DNA of 64,000 nt from Anaerococcus lactolyticus ATCC 51172 (GTDB lineage: Bacteria; Bacillota; Clostridia; Tissierellales; Peptoniphilaceae), in contig NZ_GG666046.1 in the NCBI RefSeq assembly GCF_000156575.1, forward strand, positions 92,648 through 156,647, given 5' to 3'. Below, in pieces: positions 26,083 through 34,898 of the stretch (position 1 is its first letter; each line of letters opens with the position of its first letter). The notes under the pieces are model-generated. The model worked only from the letters and a program-made list of their open reading frames with translations, was not told the DNA's origin and searched no databases. Made by a program: the position numbers and the translations under genes.

Positions 26083-26124
26083 TTGACATTTGTATATACA
26101 TATTATATAATTGATTATACAAAT
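26083..26124 (+). promoter_or_regulatory. PTS promoter with embedded operator
   Basis: Consensus promoter TTGACA (26083-26088), 17 bases, TATAAT (26106-26111). The core TGTATATACA (26091-26100) fills the spacer, and a half-site TATACAAAT (26116-26124) follows the -10, so bound repressor would block RNA polymerase. Confidence 0.78.
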
Positions 26125-26148
26125 AGCGCGTTATTGTAAGGAGGAATT

Positions 26149-26631
26149 ATGACAATTGCATTAATGAGAGTTGATAATAGGTTATTGCATGGTCAAGTAG
26201 CGATTAGTTGGTCAAACCATCTTGGGATTAATACCATACTAATAGCTAATGATGAGGTTAAGAACGACAAAACAAAGGCGATGATTTATGATTTGGCAAA
26301 ACCAGCCAATACAAGACTCTATGTGAGGGGCTTAGAAGAATCTTGTGATATAGTTGAAAAATTTAAAGATTCTCAAAAAAGCCATGTTTTAGTAATAGTT
26401 TCAAATATAAAGGATGCCTATTATTTAGCAAATGAATCAAAAGGATCAATACAGCATATAAATGTAGGAGGTTTGAATAAGGTGGATAATAAAGAAAAAT
26501 TAAGTGAGAACGTATATCTAGATCAATACGAAATAGAGATGATTAAAGAATTGAAATCTAAGAATATAAAAGTTGAATTTAGGATGTTGCCACACGACAA
26601 CGAAAAAAGTCTAGAAGATTTTAGTAAATAG
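26149..26631 (+). CDS. PTS EIIB, mannose/fructose/sorbose family
   Basis: 160 residues, the normal size of a free EIIB of this family. The N-terminal RVDNRLLHGQVAISW carries the phosphorylated histidine (His14). It takes phosphate from an EIIA and passes it to the sugar during uptake through IIC/IID. AAGGAGG lies before the ATG. First gene of an operon IIB-IIC-IID-SIS. No EIIA gene is in the operon. Confidence 0.95.
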   Translation: MTIALMRVDNRLLHGQVAISWSNHLGINTILIANDEVKNDKTKAMIYDLAKPANTRLYVRGLEESCDIVEKFKDSQKSHVLVIVSNIKDAYYLANESKGSIQHINVGGLNKVDNKEKLSENVYLDQYEIEMIKELKSKNIKVEFRMLPHDNEKSLEDFSK

Positions 26632-26639
26632 GAGATTTT

Positions 26640-27422
26640 ATGTTTATTCAAGCATTATTGATAGGAATTGTCTCTGGCATAGGAATTCTTGATGGAAGAA
26701 TACTAGGACAACTTATGCTAGATAGGCCACTTGTTCTAGGAGCACTTGTTGGATTAATATTAGGTGACTTAAAGTCAGGAATAATTATAGGGGCACAATT
26801 AGAGCTTATTTGGATGGGGGTTGCTGGTATTGGCGCTGCAACTCCTCCAGATATTGTTACCGGAGGAGTTTTAGGAACTGCTTTTGCTATTATTTCTGGT
26901 AAGGGAGCTGAAATAGCCCTAGCTGTTGCAGTACCTATATCAGTATTAGCACAATCGCTAGGTGTACTTGTAAGAATAATAAATGCATACTACAGTCATA
27001 AAGCTGACCGATATGCTATTGAGAGAAATTATAAAGGATTAGCACTTTGTATGTGGATACCTGCTTTCTTATTTTTCTTAAGCACTTTCCTACCAACATT
27101 TTTAGCTATGCTATTAGGAGCCGAGCATGTAAGCGCCTTTATTAACTCAATTCCAAAAGTTGTATTAGATGGATTATCAGTAGCTGGAAAATTACTGCCT
27201 GCTATAGGATTTGCCCTATTAATGGATATGTTATGGTCTAAGAAAGTTGCTCCATTCTTCTTTGTTGGATTTCTATTAGCGTCATACTTTAATGTAAACA
27301 TCACTGGTATAGCATTAATTATTGCAGCAATTGCAATGATAATAGAATTCTATATAAAAGATGATAAACAAGCAGTAGTTGTATCAGATAATTTAGTGGA
27401 AGGAGATATAGATTTTGAATAA
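26640..27422 (+). CDS. PTS EIIC, mannose/fructose/sorbose family
   Basis: 260 residues of hydrophobic membrane channel protein. The conserved IGAQLELIWMGVAGIGAATPP block (56-76; residues quoted in part of a longer helix pair) is the hallmark of mannose-family IIC. Eight base pairs separate it from IIB. It overlaps IID by eight bases. It forms the sugar-translocating core together with IID. Codon choice leans to A/T-ending codons more than in flanking housekeeping genes. Confidence 0.94.
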   Translation: MFIQALLIGIVSGIGILDGRILGQLMLDRPLVLGALVGLILGDLKSGIIIGAQLELIWMGVAGIGAATPPDIVTGGVLGTAFAIISGKGAEIALAVAVPISVLAQSLGVLVRIINAYYSHKADRYAIERNYKGLALCMWIPAFLFFLSTFLPTFLAMLLGAEHVSAFINSIPKVVLDGLSVAGKLLPAIGFALLMDMLWSKKVAPFFFVGFLLASYFNVNITGIALIIAAIAMIIEFYIKDDKQAVVVSDNLVEGDIDFE

Positions 27423-28218
27423 TAAGGTTAATAAAAAAGATCTTAATAAAGTATTTTGGAGATCATTTGCTCTACAGGGCGCATTTAATTATGAACGTAT
27501 GCAGAATATTGGATATATGTACTCTATGTTACCAGTTATAAAAAGAGTATATAAAGACAATGATGTTGAAGAAACAAGAGCTATACAAAGACACTTAGAA
27601 ATATTTAATACTACTCCTGCTGTTTCACCATTTATTATGGGTGTGTCAGCTGCAATGGAACAAGAAAATTCAATAAATTCAGATTTTAATGAAGAATCTA
27701 TCAATGCTGTCAAAGCATCTTTAATGGGACCTCTTGCAGGTATAGGAGATTCTATATTTTGGGGGACATTAAGAGTTATAGCAGCTGGAATTGGAATATC
27801 ATTTGCCAGCCAAGGAAATATAGTTGGACCTCTAATCTTTTTGCTACTTTATAATATTCCACATATATTAGTTAGGGTTTTTGGTTTAAAATTTGGTTTT
27901 GATTTGGGAGTCAATTCTCTTGAAAAAATTCACAAAAATGGAGTCATGGATAAACTTATGTCTGTTGCAAGCATCATTGGATTGACAGTAGTTGGTGCAA
28001 TGGTAGCTACAATGTTAGATATTAATACTCCTTTATCATGGAATATTAGTGGAGCAGATGTCGTAGTTCAAGACATATTAGATCAAATTTTACCAAATCT
28101 TTTGGCACTAGTAGTTACATTTTTGACATTTAAATCTATTAAAAAACACAGTGTTGCAAAAATAACTGTATTTATGCTAATTGGCGGAATGATTTTACAT
28201 TTTATTGGAATTATTTAG
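27415..28218 (+). CDS. PTS EIID, mannose/fructose/sorbose family
   Basis: 267 residues with the typical IID opening KVFWRSFALQGAFNYERMQ (about 12-30) and the FIMGVSAAMEQ and MGPLAGIGDSIFWGT blocks. The start is TTG at 27415 with AAGGAG ten bases upstream inside the IIC gene. C-terminal membrane helices end at ILHFIGII. IID is found only in mannose-type PTS and works with IIC in the membrane. Confidence 0.94.
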   Translation: MNNKVNKKDLNKVFWRSFALQGAFNYERMQNIGYMYSMLPVIKRVYKDNDVEETRAIQRHLEIFNTTPAVSPFIMGVSAAMEQENSINSDFNEESINAVKASLMGPLAGIGDSIFWGTLRVIAAGIGISFASQGNIVGPLIFLLLYNIPHILVRVFGLKFGFDLGVNSLEKIHKNGVMDKLMSVASIIGLTVVGAMVATMLDINTPLSWNISGADVVVQDILDQILPNLLALVVTFLTFKSIKKHSVAKITVFMLIGGMILHFIGII

Positions 28219-28228
28219 GGGAAGAAAA

Positions 28229-29266
28229 ATGAAAATTATTGAATATATAAAAGAAACACCGAAATATTTAAATCATATAATTGACCAATCAGAGTCAACT
28301 TTTGAATCAGTGGCTGAGCTAGATTTTGATGAGCTATATATAACTGGTTCCGGTACAAGTTTTAATGCTGCATTGGATGTAAAATATTATATTCAAAAAA
28401 TTCTCAATAAAAAGGTTGTTGTATTAAATACTTTTGATATAGATGATTTAAAATTTGGTGATGAGAAAAAAATACTAATTGGAATATCACAAAGTGGAAG
28501 TAGTTATTCTACTCTCCAAGCATTAAAAATTGCAAATAAAATGGGAATAACTACAGCATCAATGACTGGTGAAGAAACTTCTATTATTGATGATGAAGCA
28601 TCTTATAATTATCAAATAAAATGCGGTGAAGAAAAAGCTGGAGCTAAGACAAAGGGATATTTTTGCACTAAGCTAAATTTAATATTATTTGCATTAATAT
28701 ATGGAAAGACTCACGACATCATTGGTGAAGATGTATTCGATGGAGAAGTCAATAATTTAAGAGAAGACTTCGAAAAAATAGAAATAAATATTGAAAATTC
28801 TTTAAATTGGGTTGAATTAAATAAGGATAAATTTAAAGAAATAAAAGAGATAAAAGTTGTTAGTGCTTATAATCAATATGGAGACGTTGAAGAATCTGCT
28901 TTAAAATTATTAGAAGCTATGAGAATACCGGTTAGTGGATACGAAATGGAGCAGTTCATTCATGGAATTTATAATAGCACAAACAGTGAAACTAATGTCT
29001 TTATATTAGATGATGGTTCAGAAGAAAGGTTTGATAATTTAAAAAAGGTATTACAACAATGGACTGAACAAGTTTATATAATTTCAGAAAAAGAAAATGC
29101 TGATTTTAAAATTATTAACTCCAAAAATTCTAGTTCAAAACATTTCAGTTATATAATTCCTATTTGGGTAATTTGTGCTGAAATACCCGAATTAAAAGGA
29201 ATAAATCCAGAGATTCCTCTAGATCCGAAATTCCATATTAAAATGAATAGTAAAAAATTATCATAG
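28229..29266 (+). CDS. SIS-domain sugar-phosphate isomerase/deglycase
   Basis: 345 residues from the ATG at 28229 (GGGGAAG upstream; an earlier TTG lies inside the IID end). Two SIS domains: the first with TGSGTSFNAALD and ISQSGSS (sugar-phosphate loops), the second with MEQFIHG near residue 245. Layout and size resemble FrlB/GfrE-type deglycases and AgaS-type isomerases, which act on phosphorylated amino sugars or Amadori products. As the last gene of a PTS operon it most likely processes the imported sugar 6-phosphate. The exact substrate is not decidable here. Confidence 0.85.
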   Translation: MKIIEYIKETPKYLNHIIDQSESTFESVAELDFDELYITGSGTSFNAALDVKYYIQKILNKKVVVLNTFDIDDLKFGDEKKILIGISQSGSSYSTLQALKIANKMGITTASMTGEETSIIDDEASYNYQIKCGEEKAGAKTKGYFCTKLNLILFALIYGKTHDIIGEDVFDGEVNNLREDFEKIEINIENSLNWVELNKDKFKEIKEIKVVSAYNQYGDVEESALKLLEAMRIPVSGYEMEQFIHGIYNSTNSETNVFILDDGSEERFDNLKKVLQQWTEQVYIISEKENADFKIINSKNSSSKHFSYIIPIWVICAEIPELKGINPEIPLDPKFHIKMNSKKLS

Positions 29267-29333
29267 CTTAAGATTGCATATAGTTTATCTTATATAGATT
29301 CAATCATTAGGATAAATATATTTTAAAGAAAAT

Positions 29334-29381
29334 AAATAGTGTTGGTAAAAGAAAGATGAATTTTGCCAACACTATTTTTTT
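29334..29381 (+). terminator. terminator of PTS operon
   Basis: AAATAGTGTTGG (29334-29345) pairs with CCAACACTATTT, followed by a T-run. Confidence 0.88.
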
Positions 29382-29455
29382 GAAAAAGATTTGAAATTTA
29401 ATATTGTATATCTAAGATCCTAAATATTAATAGCATATTTATATTAGTATTTATT

Positions 29456-29995
29456 TTAATTCAAATTCTTCATCTCATCAAAGGGGTAAACTCTGTAAAT
29501 TGCCCTGCCTAGGAAATTAGTTTCGTGGACTGGGCCGAATTTTCTTGAGTCGTTTGATTTTGGCCTGTTATCGCCCACCATGAAGTACTCATCGTAGCCT
29601 AGGAACCACTGATTTTCACCCTTACTTTCAGTAAAATCTCCTGTTGTGTAATATGGTTCGTCAAGTTCATCACCATTTATATAAAACATTCCATCCTTAA
29701 GGTCGACTTGGTCTCCTGGCATGCCGATTATTCTTTTTACATAAAGTTTATTTTCTGTTGGGCTATGAAAGATTATCACATCCCCACGCTTATATTTGTG
29801 GGTGATATTTCTCGAGATTTTTTCAACCACAACCAGGTCATCAGTAAAGAGGGTATTTTCCATAGAATGTCCCGAAATGCGGGTAAGGTCTATTATGAAA
29901 AACTTTATGAAAAATGTAATCAAAAGGGCAATGGCAATGGTCTTCACCCAGTCTAAGATTTCTTTTAATATTTTTTTGATTTTTGATTCTGTCAT
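29456..29995 (-). CDS. lepB: signal peptidase I
   Basis: 179 residues, the short Gram-positive type with one N-terminal membrane anchor (about 17-38). The catalytic serine is Ser44 in ISGHSMENTL and the lysine Lys87 in YVKRIIGMPGD; FMVGDNRPKSNDSR is the conserved box E. It removes signal peptides from exported proteins at the outer membrane face. The gene is alone; a convergent terminator of the PTS operon lies downstream and ~130 bases of AT-rich DNA upstream. Confidence 0.96.
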   Translation of the reverse strand: MTESKIKKILKEILDWVKTIAIALLITFFIKFFIIDLTRISGHSMENTLFTDDLVVVEKISRNITHKYKRGDVIIFHSPTENKLYVKRIIGMPGDQVDLKDGMFYINGDELDEPYYTTGDFTESKGENQWFLGYDEYFMVGDNRPKSNDSRKFGPVHETNFLGRAIYRVYPFDEMKNLN

Positions 29996-30157
29996 ATTTT
30001 TTATTTAACACTTACATAGGCAAGTAAAAATGTTAAATGTCCCCCAATTTATCACTAATAAATAACTAATTAAAGTAATTATAGCATATAAATAAGCTTT
30101 TTACAAAAATATATATTTATAATTTTGATTCGCAAGATCTTAGTTAATTTCAAATAA

Positions 30158-30184
30158 AAAAGCCAGCGCCATTTGGCACTGACC
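30158..30184 (-). terminator. terminator of the flavoprotein reductase gene
   Basis: On the minus strand GTCAGTGCC-AAAT-GGCGCTGGC forms a 9-bp stem (two G-T pairs) followed by TTTTTTAT. Confidence 0.82.
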
Positions 30185-30191
30185 TTTATTC

Positions 30192-31373
30192 TTATAGACC
30201 GAATATTTCCCCACCGAGTTTGGTTTCTTTTGGGTCTATTCCTTCAAAGACTATTTTTTTAACGTCCATTTGGTATTTGATATCTCCCCAAAGGATGCCA
30301 CCTACAAATTTATCGCTATTTTTAAATAATTTGTAGATTTTTTCTCCGTCTTCTTTTTTGACTTCTTCTATGCCATCACCTGCGTTTTGGCCTGCTGAAA
30401 ATAGCTTGATGTCGCCTAGCATGAGGGTTGAGAATGGTTTTGGTTTCTCGTACAATTTATTATCACCAGTCATGTTTGCGCCGGCAATCTTACCCATTTC
30501 CATAGATGCTGTCCAAAGACCTATTGAGAAGTTTCCTATTTGAGCAACGTCGCCTGCAGCGTAGATGTCCTCATTTTCTACTTGTAGGTTTTCGCCAACA
30601 AGGATGCCCCTGTCTGTGGCAAGGCCTGAATTTTTAGCAATATCAATATTTGCCCTAATACCTGCTTGGATCATGATAGCATCAGCTTCTAATTCTGTGC
30701 CGTCAGTTAGTTTTAGACCGCAAACAGCGCCGTCTTTTACTAGGATTTCTTCGCTAAACTTGCCTGTTAGGGTCTTCATGCCCATATCATTTAGGGCTTT
30801 TTCTAATTTTTGTGATAAGTCCTTGTCAAGTTGGCGAGCTAGTAGGTAGTCGAAGGCTTCAACTATGGTAATTTCAATACCTAATTGAGAAATTGAGTTT
30901 GCTGCTTCAAGGCCTAGGATACCACCACCGATGATTATTAGTTTCTTTTTGTTGGCTAGGTAGGCTTTGAAGTTTTTGAGGTCTTCTGAGCTTCTTATAG
31001 CAAATACTCCCTTAGCATCAGCGTTTTTGATAGGTGGCACAAAGGCGCGAGATCCGGTTGCTATTAAAAGCTTGCCGTATTCAAATTCTTCACCATCTTT
31101 GCTTATTACTTTTTTATTTTCTTTGTCAATTTTTTCGGCATGGGTGTTTAGTTTTACTTCGATTTTTCTTTCCCCATACCAAGTTTCTTTTTTTACAAGA
31201 ATTTCTTCATCTGTATAGTCTTTGGCAATTAATTCTGAAAGACGAGTCCTCCAATATGTATGGCCATTTTCATCAGTGAGTATCAAAATAGAGCCTTTGT
31301 CGTCGTTTTTTCTAATTTCTTCAGCTGCTGAAAGACCACAGATTCCGTTTCCTATAATTAAATAATCGTACAT
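30192..31373 (-). CDS. FAD-dependent NAD(P)H oxidoreductase, rubredoxin-reductase-like
   Basis: 393 residues of the pyridine nucleotide-disulfide reductase fold. FAD motif YLIIGNGICGLSAAEEI (4-20), NAD(P) motif LIIIGGGILGLEAA (about 145-158), and the second FAD motif EDIYAAGDVAQ. There is no redox CxxC pair, so it is of the NirB-N-terminal/rubredoxin reductase type. A rubredoxin gene occurs 21 kb away and could be the acceptor, giving an O2- or peroxide-scavenging chain common in anaerobes; this link is inference. Confidence 0.87.
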   Translation of the reverse strand: MYDYLIIGNGICGLSAAEEIRKNDDKGSILILTDENGHTYWRTRLSELIAKDYTDEEILVKKETWYGERKIEVKLNTHAEKIDKENKKVISKDGEEFEYGKLLIATGSRAFVPPIKNADAKGVFAIRSSEDLKNFKAYLANKKKLIIIGGGILGLEAANSISQLGIEITIVEAFDYLLARQLDKDLSQKLEKALNDMGMKTLTGKFSEEILVKDGAVCGLKLTDGTELEADAIMIQAGIRANIDIAKNSGLATDRGILVGENLQVENEDIYAAGDVAQIGNFSIGLWTASMEMGKIAGANMTGDNKLYEKPKPFSTLMLGDIKLFSAGQNAGDGIEEVKKEDGEKIYKLFKNSDKFVGGILWGDIKYQMDVKKIVFEGIDPKETKLGGEIFGL

Positions 31374-31472
31374 TTTTTATCCTTCCTGTCTATTAGTTAA
31401 GAATATTATATCACTTTGAAAGTCGCTTTCCAATCCTAAAGCCAGCTTTCCTTATTAAGGTATAATGTTTGT

Positions 31473-31973
31473 ATGAGAAAAGCAGGAATTAAGGATATTA
31501 AAAAAATAGAAAAAATAATAGATAAGGCTAAAAAATCTTTGAAAAAAGATGGGATTGATCAGTGGCAGATTGAATCAATGAATGAAAAATTTTTGCTAGG
31601 GCAAATTGAAACTGGCAAGGCTTATGTTTTTGGAAATGAAGAGGAGATTCTTGCATATTGTTTTTTGTCAGACGAGAAGGAAGAGGCATATAAGGTTTGG
31701 GAAGGTGACTTTGAAGGAAAAAATCCTCTTACAATTCACACATTTGCTGTAGATACTGCCGCTACCCAAAGGGGAATTGCTACAAAATTTTTTATTGCCA
31801 TCATAAGGCATGCCGAAAAAAATTCTTTCGATGCCTTAAGGATTGATACCCACGAGGATAATTTCAAGATGCGTGGTCTAATCAATAAATTAGGTTTTAG
31901 GAAAATTGGGCAAATTTTCATCGACGAGGAAGGGGTAAAAAAGCCTAGGATTTGCTATGAGAGATTGTTATGA
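31473..31973 (+). CDS. GNAT-family N-acetyltransferase
   Basis: 166 residues. The acetyl-CoA-binding segment TFAVDTAATQRGIATKFF (with Q-R-G-I-A in place of Q/RxxGxG/A) and the C-terminal LRIDTHEDNFKMRGLINKLGF are typical of GNAT enzymes. The substrate is unknown. Its end overlaps the helicase start by four bases (ATGA), so the two are co-transcribed. Confidence 0.88.
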   Translation: MRKAGIKDIKKIEKIIDKAKKSLKKDGIDQWQIESMNEKFLLGQIETGKAYVFGNEEEILAYCFLSDEKEEAYKVWEGDFEGKNPLTIHTFAVDTAATQRGIATKFFIAIIRHAEKNSFDALRIDTHEDNFKMRGLINKLGFRKIGQIFIDEEGVKKPRICYERLL

Positions 31974-34531
31974 TAAATGAAAGTCAAAGGATAATTATAG
32001 AAAAGGCCAGGACGCCTGCTGCTGTTATTGCAGGGCCAGGCACAGGAAAGACCTATACAATTGTAAAAAAAGTTATTTCTCTGATTAAAAACGAGGGTAT
32101 AAGTCCCAATAGGATTTTGCTTACTACCTTCACCAAAAAAGCTGCTAGCGAGCTTCAAACTAGGATTATTTCTGAATTCAAAGCCGAGGGGATTAAGACT
32201 GAACTTAAGGATATGATGATTGGAAATTTCCACTCTCTTGCTCTTGATTTTCTTGAAAAATACCCATCACTTAATAGGCCTTTTTTGGATTCCAAGGTAA
32301 TTGACCAAGTCCTTGAGGGATACTTGATAGAAAAAAATCTGGCACGTTATAAAAATATCGAAGACTATGAAAAATACATCACCTATAACCACTCCTGGTC
32401 CATCAAGGGAATTTATGAGGAAATTACCAACAAGCTTATGGATGTGGACAAGCTTTTAAAGTCTGAAAATCCAAGGGAAGTCTTCGCTGGAAAAATTTTT
32501 AAAACTCACGAAAGGCTCCTTAAAGAAAACAACCTAATTAATTTCCAGATGATCCTGAGGGATTTTTACCTGCTTCTAAAAGACCCTGTAAGGGGCGAGG
32601 AAATTCGTAAAGGCATTGATTTTGTAATTGTTGACGAATACCAAGATACAAATTATATCCAACAGGAAATTGCCTTTAACCTGGTCAGAGATAAGGAAAT
32701 CATGGTTTTTGGCGATGATGACCAGTCCTTATATTCTTTTAGGGGGGCAGATCCTAGAAACCTTACAGAATTTTCTGATAATTTTTTCAAAAAGAAGGGT
32801 CACAAGGCCTACACCTATAAACTAGACATAAATTATAGGTCCAACCAAGCTATTATAGAAAAGTCATTGAAGTGGCTTGATAACAAAGATTATGCTGGTG
32901 AAAATAAAAAAACTTTGAGGTCTGTCGACAAGGAAAAAAATCCAAACACAATCGTAAGGGCCAGGGCAAATGAATTAAAAAACCTTGCAACAATAATAAG
33001 GATTTTAAAACAGGATATAAATCTCGGCCAGATTGCCTTTTTATTCCCGTCTTTAAACCACGCTTATGTGTCAAAACTTCAAGCTTATTTTGAAAAGGCT
33101 GGCATCAGGGTTTTGAATAAAAAATCTTCTGAATTTTTTAGGCGAGATGAGATAAGGGGTTTTATTTACCTTATCATGAACCTTGCTGAAATTAAAACTT
33201 TCTATGAGGACCCATCCACAATTTATGGAGCCTTTGCAAAAAATAAGGCCAAGTATAAAAATTATTTATATTATTTGACCAGGGATGAGATTTTCAAGGA
33301 AGATAAGGAAATCCAAAATTTTATAGCTAGTGAAAAGGAAAATAATCTTCCCCTAACAAGTTTGTTTTATAAGGCGATGGGCCTTGAATATTTTAGGAAA
33401 TTTTTAATAATGGATGAAGAAGACCTTGATGGGGCCAGGGTACTTGGCAATATTTCAACGATGATAAACCTTGCCAAGGACTTTGATGAAATTTTTAAAA
33501 ATGAAAATCCTAAGGACCACTATAAGGAATTTATAAATTCTTATTTAGAATACCTCTTTGTTTCAAGAGCTATAGAAGAATATGCAAATATTGACAGTCA
33601 CAAGGATGCAGTTAACTTTATGACCATCCACCAGGCCAAGGGCTTAGAGTTTGAAGTTGTCTTTATATCTGGTCTTTTCGATTCTCCAAAGCCTGCTAAA
33701 CCAGGATTTTTAGAAAAGCCTGACCCAAATGATTTTTCTTATGTAAAAGATTTTTATAGGAAGTATTATACAGGTTTTACCAGGGCAAAAAATCTCTTGG
33801 TCCTCCTTGATAATAGTGAAGATTATAAGCTAAGTAAGTTCTCAGAATCTTTCCCAAGAACCTCTCTCCTAAAGAGCCTTGCCTTTGAAAGGAGCGAGGA
33901 AAAGAAGGAAAAGAAAGTCCTTGCCTACACTACAGACATAGAAGTCTTTAAGACTTGCTCTTTAAAATATAGGTTTGTAAGAAAACTTAATTTTAGGTCG
34001 CTAAATACAAGGGCTCTAAGCTTTGGTACCAACACTCACAAGCTTGCAGAATACTATGCGCTCTTGCCGAAAGATAAAGCAAAGCTTTTAGATTTTCTAG
34101 AAAATAATCCTGAATATCAGGAACCTATCGAAAATTTTATCAAGAGAGATTTTAAAATCACAGGTGTTGAGACAAATTATAAACTCGATAGAAATTTTTA
34201 CATCCTCCAAGGTAAGGTCGATATAAGTCTTGAGGATGGGTCAATCCTAGATATAAAAACTGGATCTTATAATGAAGATTTTATCTCAGCCTACAAGGGC
34301 CAACTTATGACCTACCGTCATTTAATTTTAGGCAACCACCATCCTTTAAATAAAATGTACTTATATTTTATTGAAGAAGACAGGCTCATAGAAATTGAAG
34401 TAACAGATTTTGATATCAATGAGATCGATAAAATTGCAAGGATGATTGATAGAAACATTGGCTACAGGCGAACTGACGATGTCGAAGCCTGCAAATTTTG
34501 CCAGATGAAATATTTTTGCAAGAGAAATTGA
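31970..34531 (+). CDS. UvrD/PcrA-type helicase fused to a Fe-S PD-(D/E)XK nuclease domain
   Basis: 853 residues. The helicase part has motif I AGPGTGKTYT (21-30), motif II VDEYQD, motif III GDDDQSLYSFRGAD, motif IV LDINYRSN and VNFMTIHQAKGLEFEVV. The C-terminal ~200 residues carry a nuclease of the AddB/Cas4 kind: D751, D761 and K763 in VDIS...LDIKTG, and four cysteines C663, C841, C844, C850 placed to hold a 4Fe-4S cluster. It is a single-chain helicase-nuclease, so end resection or repair is likely. It is not AddA or AddB, judging by length and motif set. Confidence 0.9.
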   Translation: MINESQRIIIEKARTPAAVIAGPGTGKTYTIVKKVISLIKNEGISPNRILLTTFTKKAASELQTRIISEFKAEGIKTELKDMMIGNFHSLALDFLEKYPSLNRPFLDSKVIDQVLEGYLIEKNLARYKNIEDYEKYITYNHSWSIKGIYEEITNKLMDVDKLLKSENPREVFAGKIFKTHERLLKENNLINFQMILRDFYLLLKDPVRGEEIRKGIDFVIVDEYQDTNYIQQEIAFNLVRDKEIMVFGDDDQSLYSFRGADPRNLTEFSDNFFKKKGHKAYTYKLDINYRSNQAIIEKSLKWLDNKDYAGENKKTLRSVDKEKNPNTIVRARANELKNLATIIRILKQDINLGQIAFLFPSLNHAYVSKLQAYFEKAGIRVLNKKSSEFFRRDEIRGFIYLIMNLAEIKTFYEDPSTIYGAFAKNKAKYKNYLYYLTRDEIFKEDKEIQNFIASEKENNLPLTSLFYKAMGLEYFRKFLIMDEEDLDGARVLGNISTMINLAKDFDEIFKNENPKDHYKEFINSYLEYLFVSRAIEEYANIDSHKDAVNFMTIHQAKGLEFEVVFISGLFDSPKPAKPGFLEKPDPNDFSYVKDFYRKYYTGFTRAKNLLVLLDNSEDYKLSKFSESFPRTSLLKSLAFERSEEKKEKKVLAYTTDIEVFKTCSLKYRFVRKLNFRSLNTRALSFGTNTHKLAEYYALLPKDKAKLLDFLENNPEYQEPIENFIKRDFKITGVETNYKLDRNFYILQGKVDISLEDGSILDIKTGSYNEDFISAYKGQLMTYRHLILGNHHPLNKMYLYFIEEDRLIEIEVTDFDINEIDKIARMIDRNIGYRRTDDVEACKFCQMKYFCKRN

Positions 34532-34571
34532 AAGTCATCTACTATGTAATACAATATAGATAGGAGGGCCT

Positions 34572-34898
34572 ATGATAGATACACAAATGTTAAAGGGGCT
34601 TATTGACGGAATAATCCTCCATATAATAAAAAACAAGGAAACTTATGGCTACGAAATCATAGAAGAACTTAAGTTAAATGGGTTTTATAATATGACAGAA
34701 GGCACGGTTTATCCAATACTCACCAGGCTAATTAAAAAGGGTTTAATCTTGGGCATTTTTAAGGAATCGACCAAGGGCCCTAAGAGAAAATATTATTATA
34801 TTACTGACAAGGGCAGGGATTATTTGAAAGGTTTTTACAAGTCCTATGAGAGTCTAAAGGCTGCCATGGACAATGTTTTAGAAAAGGGAAATAAATGA
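34572..34898 (+). CDS. PadR-family transcriptional regulator
   Basis: 108 residues with the PadR winged helix: KETYGYEIIEELKLNG, TEGTVYPILTRLIKKGLI and YYYITDKGRDYL. PadR proteins repress stress or efflux genes when no phenolic or drug ligand is bound; the target is unknown here. AGGAGG lies before the ATG. It overlaps the pseudouridine synthase by four bases. No efflux pump is adjacent, so the regulator has no obvious local target. Confidence 0.92.
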   Translation: MIDTQMLKGLIDGIILHIIKNKETYGYEIIEELKLNGFYNMTEGTVYPILTRLIKKGLILGIFKESTKGPKRKYYYITDKGRDYLKGFYKSYESLKAAMDNVLEKGNK

